This document shows positions 45,509-55,900 of a DNA stretch of 64,000 bases, in pieces. A model generated the notes under the pieces. That model saw nothing but the letters and a program-made list of their open reading frames with translations. It was not told the origin of the DNA and made no database searches. Source of the DNA: Flagellimonas yonaguniensis (GTDB lineage: Bacteria > Bacteroidota > Bacteroidia > Flavobacteriales > Flavobacteriaceae); assembly GCF_029193885.1 (NCBI RefSeq), contig NZ_JARFVB010000008.1, forward strand, positions 83,135 through 147,134, in the 5' to 3' direction. Position 1 is the stretch's first letter. Every line of letters begins with the position of its first letter. Made by a program: the position numbers and the translations under genes.

Positions 45509-45988
45509 CTATGGTTGGTTTATTACATGCCCAATCTTTTTAAGGATGATATCGAAGCGTTCAACCTGTCCTTCATAAAACAAAAACCCTCTTATTGCTT
45601 CTTGGAGTTTTGTACTTTCCAAGATTTCTTTCAGAGAAGTTTTTAGGAATCCCTGAACATCGTCTGGAGCTTTGGTCATGACCTTGTGCCAATCGGCATG
45701 ATTGTCCAAAATATAGGTGATGTCCTCTAGGTCTTAACTCATTCTGGGATCTAGTCCCCCTCTATCTTTGAAAGCAGAAAATTTACTTGCAATAAAATAA
45801 GGTATGGGCATGATTTGAATTTTTAAATCATCAATTGCCACTTTTTCCCTAAGATCGAAGCCGTTGGCAAACCAAGGATTGGCCGGGGCCCAACCTATCG
45901 CTGTTGTGCTCATGACATCGACCAAGATGTCTTCCAGCTTAAAGCGACAAATTACACCAAGGTCAACAGACTGTGAAAACCCTTTTTC
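45509..45988 (-). pseudogene. Nucleotidyltransferase-like (AbiEii-related) pseudogene
   Basis: One continuous minus-strand frame reads EKGFSQSVDLGVICRFKLED, then VDVMSTTAIGWAPANPWFAN, then IPYFIASKFSAFKDRGG, then DPRMS, a TAA stop at about 45734, and continues in the same frame DLEDITYILDNHADW to a normal stop. In related nucleotidyltransferase-like proteins the block is RxSHDLEDI, so the TAA replaces one codon of a conserved stretch. The 5' end with the GS/DxD motif is missing: a stop precedes EKGF and no start follows it in time. It is a decayed gene next to the intact abiE pair. Confidence 0.7.
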
Positions 45989-46383
45989 TTAAGACTAAGT
46001 TGGCCTTGTCCATGTTCAGATTGGTTTTGCCCTGTTACGGTTAAGGCCACTGCTGTGCGTTCCGCAGACGCTTCTTGTGTACGATTTACCTCGTTTCTGT
46101 GGGTTTTTACAAATTCGGATAATTACAGTAATGTGTAATTTTTTTAACAACCGGGCAATTAGTTCTTTTTCTCGGAAAACGTTTCTATGTAGCCATATGG
46201 GAACCACATCCTAGTTGTGAATTGGTTATAGGTTCCATTGTAATGCGGGTCAATGGTTTTTTGCCCATAAACACTTTGTTGTCCCATTGGAAATAGTTGC
46301 CACAAGGAATCATTTCGGGCATATGATGACATTTTTGGATCTTATCGATATAAGGGTATACATATAACCTTAAACCATCGATT
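45989..46383. other. Non-coding region upstream of the lipoprotein/CHAT cluster
   Basis: A 395-bp gap. Minus-strand frames of 60-100 codons exist, one reaching into the next gene, but they have no recognisable domain. The right end should carry the promoter for the serine hydrolase gene. Confidence 0.4.
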
Positions 46384-47610
46384 ATGAGAACACTGTCTTT
46401 TTTCAGGTATGGTGCCCTGATGCCCATTGTATTCCTTTCACTATTGATTTCATGTAGTTCAGGAGAAGGGGAGACCCCGCCCGAACCCAACGGCAATCCT
46501 GATCAAAACCAGAATCCTGAGCCCGAGCCTGAGCCCGAACCTGAAACACAAAATGATATTGGTGCCGTGGATGGTGCCGTTACCGATTTTATGTCCCAGT
46601 ATGGCGTTCCGGGAGCGGCGTTGGCAGTCAGTGTGGATGAGAAAATGGTGTATTCCAAAGGGTATGGCAAGGCTGATGTGGAGAACGATATCGATGTGTC
46701 ACCGAACGATCTTTTTCGGATTGCCAGCATCTCAAAGGTCTTTACGGCGACCGCTATACTTAGTTTGGTCGATGACGGACAGCTGACCCTTGAAGACCAT
46801 GTTTTTGGCCCGGATGGACTCTTGGGGGAGGATTTTGGACCAGCGGTCTTGACCGATGACGAACTGGACATGACCGTGGATGATCTGCTCTTGCACCAGT
46901 TGGGTGGGTGGGGGGCATCCAGCGGGGGCGATCCCATCGACTACCAGCCCGCTCTGGCCCCGATGGATTTTATCCCTTACGTTCTACAGAACTGGGATTT
47001 GGGCCATGCCCCGGGGGAGGCCTTCAGTTATAGCAACACAGGGTACTGGTTGCTGGCCAGGATCATCGAAGAGGTCTCAGGGGAGACCTATGAGGACTAC
47101 CTTACCGACCTATTGGCCCCCATTGGAATCACCAGCTTCAAAACCACGACATTTCGGGAGGACGACCTGGAAGCTGATGAGGTGTATTACTACGGAATGG
47201 GTACCGATGCCAATTATATATTCACTATAGCTTCCAGGCGCGACGGTGATGGTGGGGTGGTCATCAGTGCGCCCGATCTGCTCCGCTTTCTCTGTGCCAT
47301 TGATGGAGCTTCCGAAAGAGCTGATATATTGACCGCTGGTTCCATTGCACTATTGTCCCAGACCACTGAGCTGTCCAATATGGGCAGGGGACTTGCCGTA
47401 TGGCCGGAACAGCAATTGGCCTATTTTACAGGGAGTCTTCCAGGAAATCGTTCGTGGATGATGATCGCTGAAAATGGGCATACCGCCACTATTCTTTTGA
47501 ATATGAGAAGGACGGATACCGCAACCTTCGACAACGACCTGCAATCCCTATTGTTGAACATCGTAAAGGATGGAAATATACCTTGGCAAACCGATCTCGA
47601 CCAGTTCTAG
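46384..47610 (+). CDS. Serine hydrolase lipoprotein (beta-lactamase/class C PBP fold)
   Basis: The protein has 408 residues. The lipoprotein signal ends at LLISC (cysteine 24), followed by a Pro-Glu repeat linker (about 40-55). The beta-lactamase-related domain begins near 58. Catalytic SxxK is Ser115-Ile-Ser-Lys118 in FRIASISKVFTA, and the second motif YSN is Tyr216-Asn218 in FSYSNTGYW. The third motif is HTA in NGHTATILL. Members are esterases, D-aminopeptidases or peptidases of the cell envelope; the substrate is unknown. It is the first gene of a run of plus-strand genes with gaps of 31-92 bp that ends in the CHAT protein. Confidence 0.9.
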   Translation: MRTLSFFRYGALMPIVFLSLLISCSSGEGETPPEPNGNPDQNQNPEPEPEPEPETQNDIGAVDGAVTDFMSQYGVPGAALAVSVDEKMVYSKGYGKADVENDIDVSPNDLFRIASISKVFTATAILSLVDDGQLTLEDHVFGPDGLLGEDFGPAVLTDDELDMTVDDLLLHQLGGWGASSGGDPIDYQPALAPMDFIPYVLQNWDLGHAPGEAFSYSNTGYWLLARIIEEVSGETYEDYLTDLLAPIGITSFKTTTFREDDLEADEVYYYGMGTDANYIFTIASRRDGDGGVVISAPDLLRFLCAIDGASERADILTAGSIALLSQTTELSNMGRGLAVWPEQQLAYFTGSLPGNRSWMMIAENGHTATILLNMRRTDTATFDNDLQSLLLNIVKDGNIPWQTDLDQF

Positions 47611-47670
47611 ATCATCCCTTACAACCCGTAAGTTATGTACACGATAACCATAAAAATTAAACATAGTCTT

Positions 47671-48894
47671 ATGAAAAGATCGATTCTAATGGTATTTCCT
47701 TGCTTGGTCCTTGTTTCCTGTTGGGGAAGGCCCACTACCAATGCGAATGATTTCGATTCCGAAGCAACCGAATATTCCCATCGCACCTTGGATGACCATT
47801 TTGAGGGGGATACGCTAGATGGCCGGGATTACCATTTTTCTTCAAAGGATACACCTTCAAGTGCTACCAAAGTGCACGAACTCAGGGATGCCAGGACGGG
47901 CCTTACCGTGAACAGTACCGAGTATCCGGCCAATTGGAAGGTCATTTCCAAACCATCGTATACCATTGACCAAAAATTGCCCACTTTTTTAATACAGATA
48001 ACAGGGCCAAATGGGCTGAAAAGCTTTAATACCCCGATACGTTACCATGTGTATTACCAAGATTCCCAGATGGCCCAAATGATGCGGAACACCCCATATG
48101 GACAATTGATAAGGCCCCTGGTCGACCCTGAACAGATTTTTAACGAAGAGGTAAAGACGCGTATGGTGAACAGTGGTTTCAACTTTCTGGGAGAGCGAAA
48201 GCGGCCCGATCTGACCCGGTACCTCAGGAACAAACTTAGCTCCAAATCACAAATGGACACTTCCTTGTCCATGTATGATACGGAGTGGGAAAACAGTTCC
48301 GGGCAAAAGGCAATGGCAAGCGTGTCCCTGATAAGCATGCAACAACCCACCATATCCGGCAGTATGATGGTCTGGTTCTATTCCGTGGATTACACTTTTG
48401 TGGACGGTAAGGCGTATGAATCCACACTTGAGCATATGAAAGAGGCCATTTTCAGCTATAAGGAAAACCCGCAATGGGAGCGCTATGTGGCTCAATTGGG
48501 GCAACAACGGGCAGAGGAGAACCAACGAAGAGCCCAAATGGCCGCCGCCCAGCATCAAAATAGGATGCAGGCCCGATGGGCCGCCTTTAATGCGCATCAA
48601 GAAAAAATGAAAGGTATCTGGGCGGCCCAGGATGCCAATCACGCCTCTTTTATGAACAGGAACTTTGGAGCGGGCAGTGGAAACGGTCAAAGACAGTTCA
48701 TCAATATGATAAATGAAGAGGAAACGGTCCATAACCCACTTACCGGTAACAACTATCAAGTGGATGCCGGCTCCACGGAATATTGGATGGACAGCGATGG
48801 AAATTACATCAGGAACGATGATCTTTTCTATACCCCTAAAGGAGACATCAATCTTAATAATCGCGAATGGGTCAAGGTGGAGGGGGCCTATTGA
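47671..48894 (+). CDS. Lipoprotein of unknown function, Gln/Ala-rich helical segment
   Basis: About 407 residues from MKRSILMVFPCLVLVSC, which gives a clean lipobox (LVSC). The region 60-250 has mixed strands and helices. The stretch about 275-330 is strongly helical and rich in Gln, Ala, Met and Arg (QLGQQRAEENQRRAQMAAAQ, HQNRMQARWAAFNAHQEKMK). The C-terminus has NEEETVHNPLTGNNYQVDAG and EYWMDSDGNYIRNDDLF, which resembles the end of a hypothetical family but gives no function. It lies 60 bp after the serine hydrolase gene. Confidence 0.7.
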   Translation: MKRSILMVFPCLVLVSCWGRPTTNANDFDSEATEYSHRTLDDHFEGDTLDGRDYHFSSKDTPSSATKVHELRDARTGLTVNSTEYPANWKVISKPSYTIDQKLPTFLIQITGPNGLKSFNTPIRYHVYYQDSQMAQMMRNTPYGQLIRPLVDPEQIFNEEVKTRMVNSGFNFLGERKRPDLTRYLRNKLSSKSQMDTSLSMYDTEWENSSGQKAMASVSLISMQQPTISGSMMVWFYSVDYTFVDGKAYESTLEHMKEAIFSYKENPQWERYVAQLGQQRAEENQRRAQMAAAQHQNRMQARWAAFNAHQEKMKGIWAAQDANHASFMNRNFGAGSGNGQRQFINMINEEETVHNPLTGNNYQVDAGSTEYWMDSDGNYIRNDDLFYTPKGDINLNNREWVKVEGAY

Positions 48895-48945
48895 TGACAT
48901 TTTTTAATAAACACGATATCCATATAAACCATTAAACTTTAAGCA

Positions 48946-49323
48946 ATGAAACATTTTAAAATAGTTTACTTCATCCTTGTCCTAATTGTTGGTATATCAT
49001 GCTCCAATAACGATGACGGCGATTCACGACCAATCGATTTTGCGGGAAATTGGTCCGGAACCTTTACCGGGGGCGACAATGGTACCTGGGATGCCATTAT
49101 AGACGCATCCGGCACGGTAGAAGGGGAGGCCTATTCCAACAATCTCCAACAATCCCTTCCCTTGAACGGCAGCGTTGATACCTCTGGGGATTTCAGGGCG
49201 ACAGTGGGTACGGCCACCAACGGCGCAACCTTTGAAGGGGCCTTTGCCTCAGATCAGGGCAGTGGCACTTGGGAGAACAGCACGGACCAAGTTTCAGGTA
49301 CTTGGACAGGATCCAAAGATTAA
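48946..49323 (+). CDS. Small lipoprotein of unknown function
   Basis: The protein has 125 residues with lipoprotein signal YFILVLIVGISC and acidic linker SNNDDGDSRP. The mature part is a small beta barrel-like chain with repeated Trp-Gly-Thr patterns (AGNWSGTFTGGDNGTWDAII, GSGTWENSTDQVSGTWTGSK). It lies 51 bp after the previous gene and 31 bp before the next, so it is part of the same run. No family recognised. Confidence 0.7.
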   Translation: MKHFKIVYFILVLIVGISCSNNDDGDSRPIDFAGNWSGTFTGGDNGTWDAIIDASGTVEGEAYSNNLQQSLPLNGSVDTSGDFRATVGTATNGATFEGAFASDQGSGTWENSTDQVSGTWTGSKD

Positions 49324-49354
49324 TTGAAGAAAATAACCGTATACTATAACAAAC

Positions 49355-51604
49355 ATGAAAACTCCACATAAGAAAGTTTTAATTGCATTATTTGTTTTGG
49401 TGCTGAACATTGCTTGTAGCTCCAATGACAATGGGAATGGCCCAATGACCGATGATGATTTTTCACAGACCGATGACGACCCTACACCTACAGACGATGA
49501 TCCTGGCAATGGGGAAGATTATCAAATGGCGGATGTTCAAGTTTTGTTGCCCGACAATGGGGATGTGGACCTTACCAATGCCAAATTGGTATCACTGGGG
49601 GCCGATTCCGATGTAGATGGCAATGGGATGGGCCAATTGCCCTTGAACAGTGGGACTGTTGAATCAGCCTATCTATTGGATGCCGAAAATCACGTTTTAC
49701 TGGCAGGTCTGATTTCAGGGGACAGAAAGGAACTATCCATCGAGACCACCGCCGAACTGATGGTCTACTATGCACTGGGTTATCACTTATTGCCCGAAAG
49801 TGCAAAAATTGCCTTTTTGAAAGGAATTGGGCAAGTTCCCGGTTTTCCAAATTTTGTGGGAGATATTCAAACTTTGTTTGAAGGTAACCCTTTGATCTAC
49901 AGTGAAGGCGGTTATGAAGCAGCACTACAGGCTTTTTTAGACCAAATAACAGCAAAACATTCCGTGGGGAGCGAAAACAGGATTTTCCACAATGAGGAAA
50001 ATACCAAAAGCGGAGTGACCTTGTCAAGTGTGGACTCCACTAGGATAAAGTTGCAAAATTCCCTACCAAGAAGGTCCAGGGTCGTTATTTACAAGAAGAG
50101 CTATTCCAATAGAAACGGAGATCCTTTTGAAATTCCGAACTATACCTCAAGTACCATTGCCAATTTTAAATTAGAGTCGGGCGGGTCCAACACCATACAG
50201 GAACTGGAGGTCGGGAACTCGCTTCAGCAGATCAATGCGCAGCAGGCATCCATAGACAATGCGATAGAAACGGATCCCATCCTATTACCGGTAGACAGCT
50301 CCACTGAGCTGGTGGCGGAGTATGAAGTGGTCATCATCGGTTCAGGCCAGCGCAACACTGAAGCGCGGGATATGACCGCCGAGGAGCTGGACATCTATGC
50401 CCAGATCAATAAAGAGACCTATATCATAGATTACTTTTTGCCCACCCTTCTTGATGTGGGAGGAAACAAATCATTGTTGCCCCCCTTTGGCAGTGACAAG
50501 GAAAATGCACTTTACAATGCGGTGCTTCCCGTTCTTGAACAATATCCCGATGTGATCGATGAGGTGGTTGGGAACGAGTTCAAGGCAGCCACGGAGATCT
50601 TTCTTCCCGCTTTATATGAAGATATCCGTTTGAGCAATGCCCTTAGGGGCATATTAACGGATGTGTATGCCATACTGTCCGGAAACGGGGACTTTCCAAA
50701 TAGGTTCATAAAGACCCAAGAGTTGATCGAAACAGGCTATGACAGAACAAAATTTATCTTGGCCACGATCGATAGGAATATCAAGGCGACCAATTATTAC
50801 TCCAATTTCAGTGGTCTCCGTACGACAGCTTTCAATTTTGAAAGTTGGGAGGTCAAGTCCATCGATGCCGTTGTGGAACTACAGCAGGATAGGGTCGAAC
50901 TCTGTCTGGGCCAGGCCACCGAACTGCGGGTAACGGCACTTACGGATTATGATCCCGAAGTGGAGGAATTTGAGTTCCATTGGAGTACGTCCAATGAATT
51001 CAAAGGTAGGGTACAGGATATCGGAGGTAATTCCGGAAATTTTGGGGCATCCATTGTCACGACCAATAATTATGTGTCCTATATCAGTGCTGCCCTGGAG
51101 TCGGAGCTAGGGGGCGGTAATAACGAAGAGACGGTGACCGTCGAGCTGTACTTCCGTAACAAGACAACGGGCGAACGGACCAAGGCAGGTCAGGATACCA
51201 TGATCGTGAACAACAAAAAGGGCTGCGAATCCTTTACAGTTTCCTTTCAAAGACAGCCCAATTTCAGGGAAACCTCAAGCTCAAGCCTACTTTGTTCGGG
51301 TGGTCCCGAGTACCAGGCGTTCAGTCCTGTGCCTTTTGTCGCGGATTTTGCCAAGGTAGATGGCGCTAGTGGCTACAAAGCCGTGATAACCAGAAGTAAT
51401 GGTGTTGTAAACCAAGAGATCGAGTTGGACGAAGATCAACTGGAGGATATTGGAGGTGGCATGTTGCGCTATCATACAGCTGTGGGGAGCATCGTTATCT
51501 ATAATACCTGTGATGAGGCCGAGGCAGAGGCCTACGCAAAGGAATTGGTCGACAATATCAATGTGGTACCTACGACCGTGGAGATCACGGCGATCTTCAA
51601 TTAG
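49355..51604 (+). CDS. Large lipoprotein of unknown function
   Basis: The protein has 749 residues. The lipoprotein signal ends LNIAC (cysteine 21), followed by an acidic linker very rich in Asp (TDDDFSQTDDDPTPTDDD). The rest is a mix of helical segments (about 130-200, 380-470) and beta-rich parts (about 500-640; VEFEFHWSTSNEFKGRVQDI style PKD/Ig-like strand pattern). Its C-terminal part (about 640-749) has CSGGPEYQAFSPVPFVADF. No enzyme motif was identified. It is the last gene before the sigma factor of the CHAT module and may be regulated with it. Confidence 0.7.
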   Translation: MKTPHKKVLIALFVLVLNIACSSNDNGNGPMTDDDFSQTDDDPTPTDDDPGNGEDYQMADVQVLLPDNGDVDLTNAKLVSLGADSDVDGNGMGQLPLNSGTVESAYLLDAENHVLLAGLISGDRKELSIETTAELMVYYALGYHLLPESAKIAFLKGIGQVPGFPNFVGDIQTLFEGNPLIYSEGGYEAALQAFLDQITAKHSVGSENRIFHNEENTKSGVTLSSVDSTRIKLQNSLPRRSRVVIYKKSYSNRNGDPFEIPNYTSSTIANFKLESGGSNTIQELEVGNSLQQINAQQASIDNAIETDPILLPVDSSTELVAEYEVVIIGSGQRNTEARDMTAEELDIYAQINKETYIIDYFLPTLLDVGGNKSLLPPFGSDKENALYNAVLPVLEQYPDVIDEVVGNEFKAATEIFLPALYEDIRLSNALRGILTDVYAILSGNGDFPNRFIKTQELIETGYDRTKFILATIDRNIKATNYYSNFSGLRTTAFNFESWEVKSIDAVVELQQDRVELCLGQATELRVTALTDYDPEVEEFEFHWSTSNEFKGRVQDIGGNSGNFGASIVTTNNYVSYISAALESELGGGNNEETVTVELYFRNKTTGERTKAGQDTMIVNNKKGCESFTVSFQRQPNFRETSSSSLLCSGGPEYQAFSPVPFVADFAKVDGASGYKAVITRSNGVVNQEIELDEDQLEDIGGGMLRYHTAVGSIVIYNTCDEAEAEAYAKELVDNINVVPTTVEITAIFN

Positions 51605-51675
51605 AACATGTACTTTGTCGATGAAACTGTGCACCAGCCTTTTAAATTACCCAGAAAGATGAATTTTTGTAAATT

Positions 51676-51702
51676 CCCCATACTTTCAAATGAAGTATGG
51701 GG
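51676..51702 (+). promoter_or_regulatory. Hairpin containing the start codon of the sigma gene
   Basis: The perfect 10-bp stem CCCCATACTT (51676-51685) pairs with AAGTATGGGG (51693-51702) across a 7-nt loop. The ATG of the sigma factor gene is 51697-51699, inside the 3' arm. Folding would hide the start codon from ribosomes. Confidence 0.55.
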
Positions 51703-52263
51703 AAAACCTTGCAGAAAATAGATGACCCACAGGTCACCGCATTTAAAAACAATGATCGGCAGGCCATGCAAAAGGTATATGAACATACGTATTCAAAATT
51801 TAGGAACCATGTATTCAAGAACAGTGGGAACGAGGCGGAGGCCAAGGATATATTCCAAGATGCCTTTGTTGCCTGCTGGAGGAATATCAAGGATGACAAG
51901 TTTGATGGCACAGGAAGCATTGAGGCCTATCTCTACACCATAGCCAGGAATAAGTGGACCGACCACTTGCGTTCCCCGCGGTTCAGAAAAACCGTGGGGC
52001 CGGAGGGACTTTCCAAAGTGGTACAGGAAGAAGGCGACGATCTCGGTGCGGACCTGGACACTAAAAGGCAGACCATGCTCAGGGCATTGAATCAACTCGG
52101 CGATGCCTGTCAACAGCTTTTGGGTCTTTTTTATTACGAGAGAAAGACAATGAAGCAGGTGGCCAAGGACCTTGGAATTGCGGCCGCATCTGCCAGAAAT
52201 AAAAAATACAGGTGCATGGAACGTTTGCGTTCGCTTGCGGAAGATTTAACAAAAAATGGATAG
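51697..52263 (+). CDS. ECF RNA polymerase sigma factor (CHAT module)
   Basis: The protein has 188 residues. Region 2 (about 20-90) includes KVYEHTYSKFRNHVFKNSGN, KDIFQDAFVACWRNIK and SIEAYLYTIARNKWTDHL. Region 4 (about 125-185) includes LGDACQQLLGLFYYERKTMK and QVAKDLGIAAASARNKKYRC. It differs from the FecI-like sigma factors in the window, and no FecR or SusC lies nearby. Its 3' end overlaps the next gene by 8 bp, which couples their translation and is typical of sigma/anti-sigma pairs. Confidence 0.92.
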   Translation: MGKTLQKIDDPQVTAFKNNDRQAMQKVYEHTYSKFRNHVFKNSGNEAEAKDIFQDAFVACWRNIKDDKFDGTGSIEAYLYTIARNKWTDHLRSPRFRKTVGPEGLSKVVQEEGDDLGADLDTKRQTMLRALNQLGDACQQLLGLFYYERKTMKQVAKDLGIAAASARNKKYRCMERLRSLAEDLTKNG

Positions 52264-52993
52264 GGAAGAAGCATATTGGACAAAGGAGGAGCAGGGACTG
52301 TTCGAAAGGTATCTTATGGAGCAAATGGAACCTGGGGAAAAGACCGGATTTGAGTCAAGCATCGCCTCGGACCCGACGCTCAACGCCAAGTTTTTGGAAT
52401 TTAAGGCCCTTTTCAGAGCTATAGAGGAGGCTGGACTCCGCCATGCCATGGAGGAATTCCACAAGGGAGTTCAAGAAAAGGGGAAAGAAAGGCGACTTGT
52501 GAACACCTCCAGAGCGGTATTTCGTATAGCTGCGACCATTGCCCTGCTGATGGCCTTGGGAGGGGTCTGGTATTTTTACGCGCCCAATGCCAATGAAAGG
52601 CTCTTCGAAGCGTATTATGTGCCCGATCCAGGATTGCCAACCGTAATGGGCAATAGTGATAACTACGATTTTTATCGGGCCATGGTGGCTTATAAAAAGG
52701 GGGACTACCCCTTCGCCATTGAGGCATGGGAAAAGCTTCGGTCAAAGGGTGTGGCCAACGATACCCTGTACTATTTTCTGGGTTCTGCCCATTTGGCCAA
52801 TGACCAACCGGACAAGGGTATTGAATACTTCGAAGGTATACTTGAAAAGGAGAACCCGGCATTTACGGATGAAACGTTCTTCTATCTCGGTCTGGCGTAC
52901 CTCAAAAAAGATGAGGCACAGCAAGCCAGGAAATACCTTAAAGAGAGTGATCTGGAAAAAGCCAAGGTGTTGGTGGAAAAAATCAAGGACTGA
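52256..52993 (+). CDS. Membrane-anchored TPR protein, probable anti-sigma factor
   Basis: The protein has 245 residues. The N-terminal 85 residues are cytoplasmic and charged (YWTKEEQGLFERYLMEQMEP), resembling the sigma-binding parts of anti-sigma factors. One membrane helix lies at about 90-108 (IAATIALLMALGGVWYFY). The periplasmic part (about 125-240) has three TPR-like helical pairs (FYRAMVAYKKGDYPFAIEAW, LYYFLGSAHLANDQPDKGIE, TFFYLGLAYLKKDEAQQARK). The 8-bp overlap with the sigma gene and the single-helix topology support an anti-sigma role. No classical anti-sigma zinc motif is present. Confidence 0.8.
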   Translation: MDREEAYWTKEEQGLFERYLMEQMEPGEKTGFESSIASDPTLNAKFLEFKALFRAIEEAGLRHAMEEFHKGVQEKGKERRLVNTSRAVFRIAATIALLMALGGVWYFYAPNANERLFEAYYVPDPGLPTVMGNSDNYDFYRAMVAYKKGDYPFAIEAWEKLRSKGVANDTLYYFLGSAHLANDQPDKGIEYFEGILEKENPAFTDETFFYLGLAYLKKDEAQQARKYLKESDLEKAKVLVEKIKD

Positions 52994-52999
52994 TCCCTT

Positions 53000-55900
53000 A
53001 TGAAAAAAGCGCTCAGATATGTATTGCCCGGGCTTATCTTTCTCTTGTCCTTGGGAATCCATGGCCAACAGTACCCATTGCTGAAAACCATCGATAGCCT
53101 GATTGCAGCGGATGATTTCAAAACCGCACAAGATGTGATAAGGAAAAATGCCCAGGCCAGAGCACCTATGGGACTCAATATCGGTCGATTGGTCTATCCC
53201 TTGGCCAAATCGGAATACTTAAGTGACAAAAACACGCCATTCCCCTTGGCAATGGCGTTGATGGCCGATGTTACTTCGGCTGAAAATCAACCCGATTCCG
53301 TTAAGTATGAGGCCTATCTGGGGCTTGGCCTTGGCCTTGTTGACCAAGGTAATGTTGTACGGTCGGAGAAGTATCTGCTCCAGGCCAACGAATTGGCAAA
53401 TAGCATGGAGGACATTAAAAGGATGGTGGCCTCGGAGTTCCATCTGGGTGAGCTGGGCCTTAAATTGGGGGATATCGGCAGCTTGTTGGATCGCACGAAT
53501 CGTGCATTGCATCTGATTCGGGAGCATTCAGGGACCAAGTTTCGAATGGCGCCCAGAATCCTGAACTACAAAGGGTCCCTAATGCATTTCATGGGAAAGC
53601 CCGATAGTGCCGATTATTTTTTTGACAAGGCAATCCGTAGCATCGATCCCATCGACAATGATCCTGAACATCTATACTATCTTCCAGGTACCATCTATGG
53701 TAATTGGACCATGGTAAAACAAAGTGCCGGGGCATATGATGTGGCCATGCAACTGACCTTGAGGAGCATTGCCAGTTTCAATGCATTTCTCAAAGGGACC
53801 AACAACCACCCCTTGACCGAAAAGGTACATGGCAACCTCTCCATTGCCTATAGGAACCTAGGTAGTCTTTACAATGATTTGGGAAATAAGGAGCGTGCCG
53901 TGCAAGTGGCCACTATGGGTTATCATCATGCTAAGGAAAATTTTCTTCCCAATACCGTTCAGTACTTTAGCGCTATATTGATGATGGGTGAGGCACATTT
54001 GTACGCAGCCTATAGGGACAAAGCAAGAAAATACCTGGAAGAGGCCGAAACCTCATTGATTTCCATACCGGGAGAGAACTGGTCCTATACGGCCAATCTG
54101 TATTCCACCATGGGCGATCTCGAAAAAATGGAAGGCAACTTTGCCTTGGCCATCGATCACTACCACCATTGCCTTAATGCCTATACCAAGAGCAACCCCG
54201 ATGAATTCAGCCAGAACGTTGTCTTCGCCCGCTTGAACTTGGCGCAGACCTATGCCTCCGATGGACAGTTCGACAAGGGATTGGCCTTATTGGAAGATAC
54301 ACTGTCCAGGATCGAATCAACACAGGGTAAGGACAGCTATTTGGGCAGGATGGCCCAGATCACCCAAGTCAGGATATATGATCTCAAAGGTGATGGCAAA
54401 GAAGTGGAGAAGTTGTGTCAAATGTTGCTACAGGCATATACCGATGCACCCGAATCAAGTAATGCAGCTTACTTGTGGGGCGAACAGACGGAGCTTTTGA
54501 CATATTTGGCCAAGGCAAAATTTGTACGCAGGGCACAACATGAACAATATCTGCAAGAAGCAGCTGATATCATTGACAATGCCACAACATTGGTAGAGCG
54601 TAGAAAATCCCTGGTCACTTCCCAACAAGGGGTCAGTGACCTTATCGAGAGCAATAGGGCGACCTTTGATCTGGCTAAACAAATATACCTTGCCCTATAC
54701 CAAAAAACTGAAAATAAGGAATACCTGGAAAAGGTGATCGAACTTCACGAATCATCGATCTACAACCGGATACGCGCAAGGCTGAATTTGACTGACAACA
54801 GTATTGTGCCCAAAGATATATTGAAGAAGGAACGTGAACTCCGCAGGGAGATCAATACCTTTTTTGATCTAGGGGAAAACGTGATAAACATCTCAACATG
54901 GGACTCCTTGATGACCTCATGGCAGGACCATTTGGAGGATGTACGGAAAAGACATCCGGCATACTATAGGATGAGGTATGCCTCCATAGTGGAACCATTA
55001 AAAAATCTTTATAAGGACATACCGAAACAGACCACAGTGGTTCGATACCTTACCGTAGGGGAGGATCGGTATGTATATGTGGTTATTGGGGGAAAGAGGC
55101 ATTTGTTACCCGCGGGAACCGATGTTTCTGATTGTATATCCCGGATTTCGGATTTCAAAGGGGCTGAGGATGAACTGTTTGATTGCCTGTACCAGTTGTA
55201 CCGGGAACTGTGGTCCCCCATTGAGGACTTGGTCTCTACACCTGATATTGTTGTTGTGCCCGATGGCGATCTCTTTAACCTCAGTTTTGAGCTGTTGACG
55301 CCCGAACGTATCGGGTCCCTTTCGCAGTTGGCCACGGGAAGCCTTTTGACAAAGCATAACCTGTCCTATAATTATAGCCTATTCAATCTGCAGCGTAAGG
55401 AAGAGATTTTTGGTATCGAAGAGGATTTCGTGGCCTTTGTCCCAGAGTTCGATGAGGATATGAAAAACGATTATCGACTGGCCGTTACGGATTCGGTATT
55501 TCTGGACAGGACCTATCTTACCTTGTTGCCACAACCCTTCAGTACCGAACTGGTAAAGAAGTTCAGTGGTAGATTGGACGGTCAATCCTTTTTGAACGAA
55601 AGGGCGTCCAAACAACTTTTTAAGGCCCATGCCCGTGAGCATAAGATCATCCATATCGGAACACATGCGGAATCCAACAATCTCAGTCCGGAGCTCTCCC
55701 GTTTGGTGTTCGCCAAAAATGTTTCCGATTCCCTGGATATGGACAATAACTATCTGTACACCTATGAGATCTATGATCAGAACCTGAGTTCCGAATTGGC
55801 CATCTTGACCGCCTGTGAGACCGGAAGGCCCTCCTACCAACCTGGTGAAGGTATGATTTCATTGGCCCATGCCTTTAATTATGCGGGAAGCGCAAGTGTA

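Noticed and set aside
45989..46496. Minus-strand open frames of 60-100 codons upstream of and into the serine hydrolase gene
   Set aside because: One overlaps the clear lipoprotein start and neither resembles a known protein.
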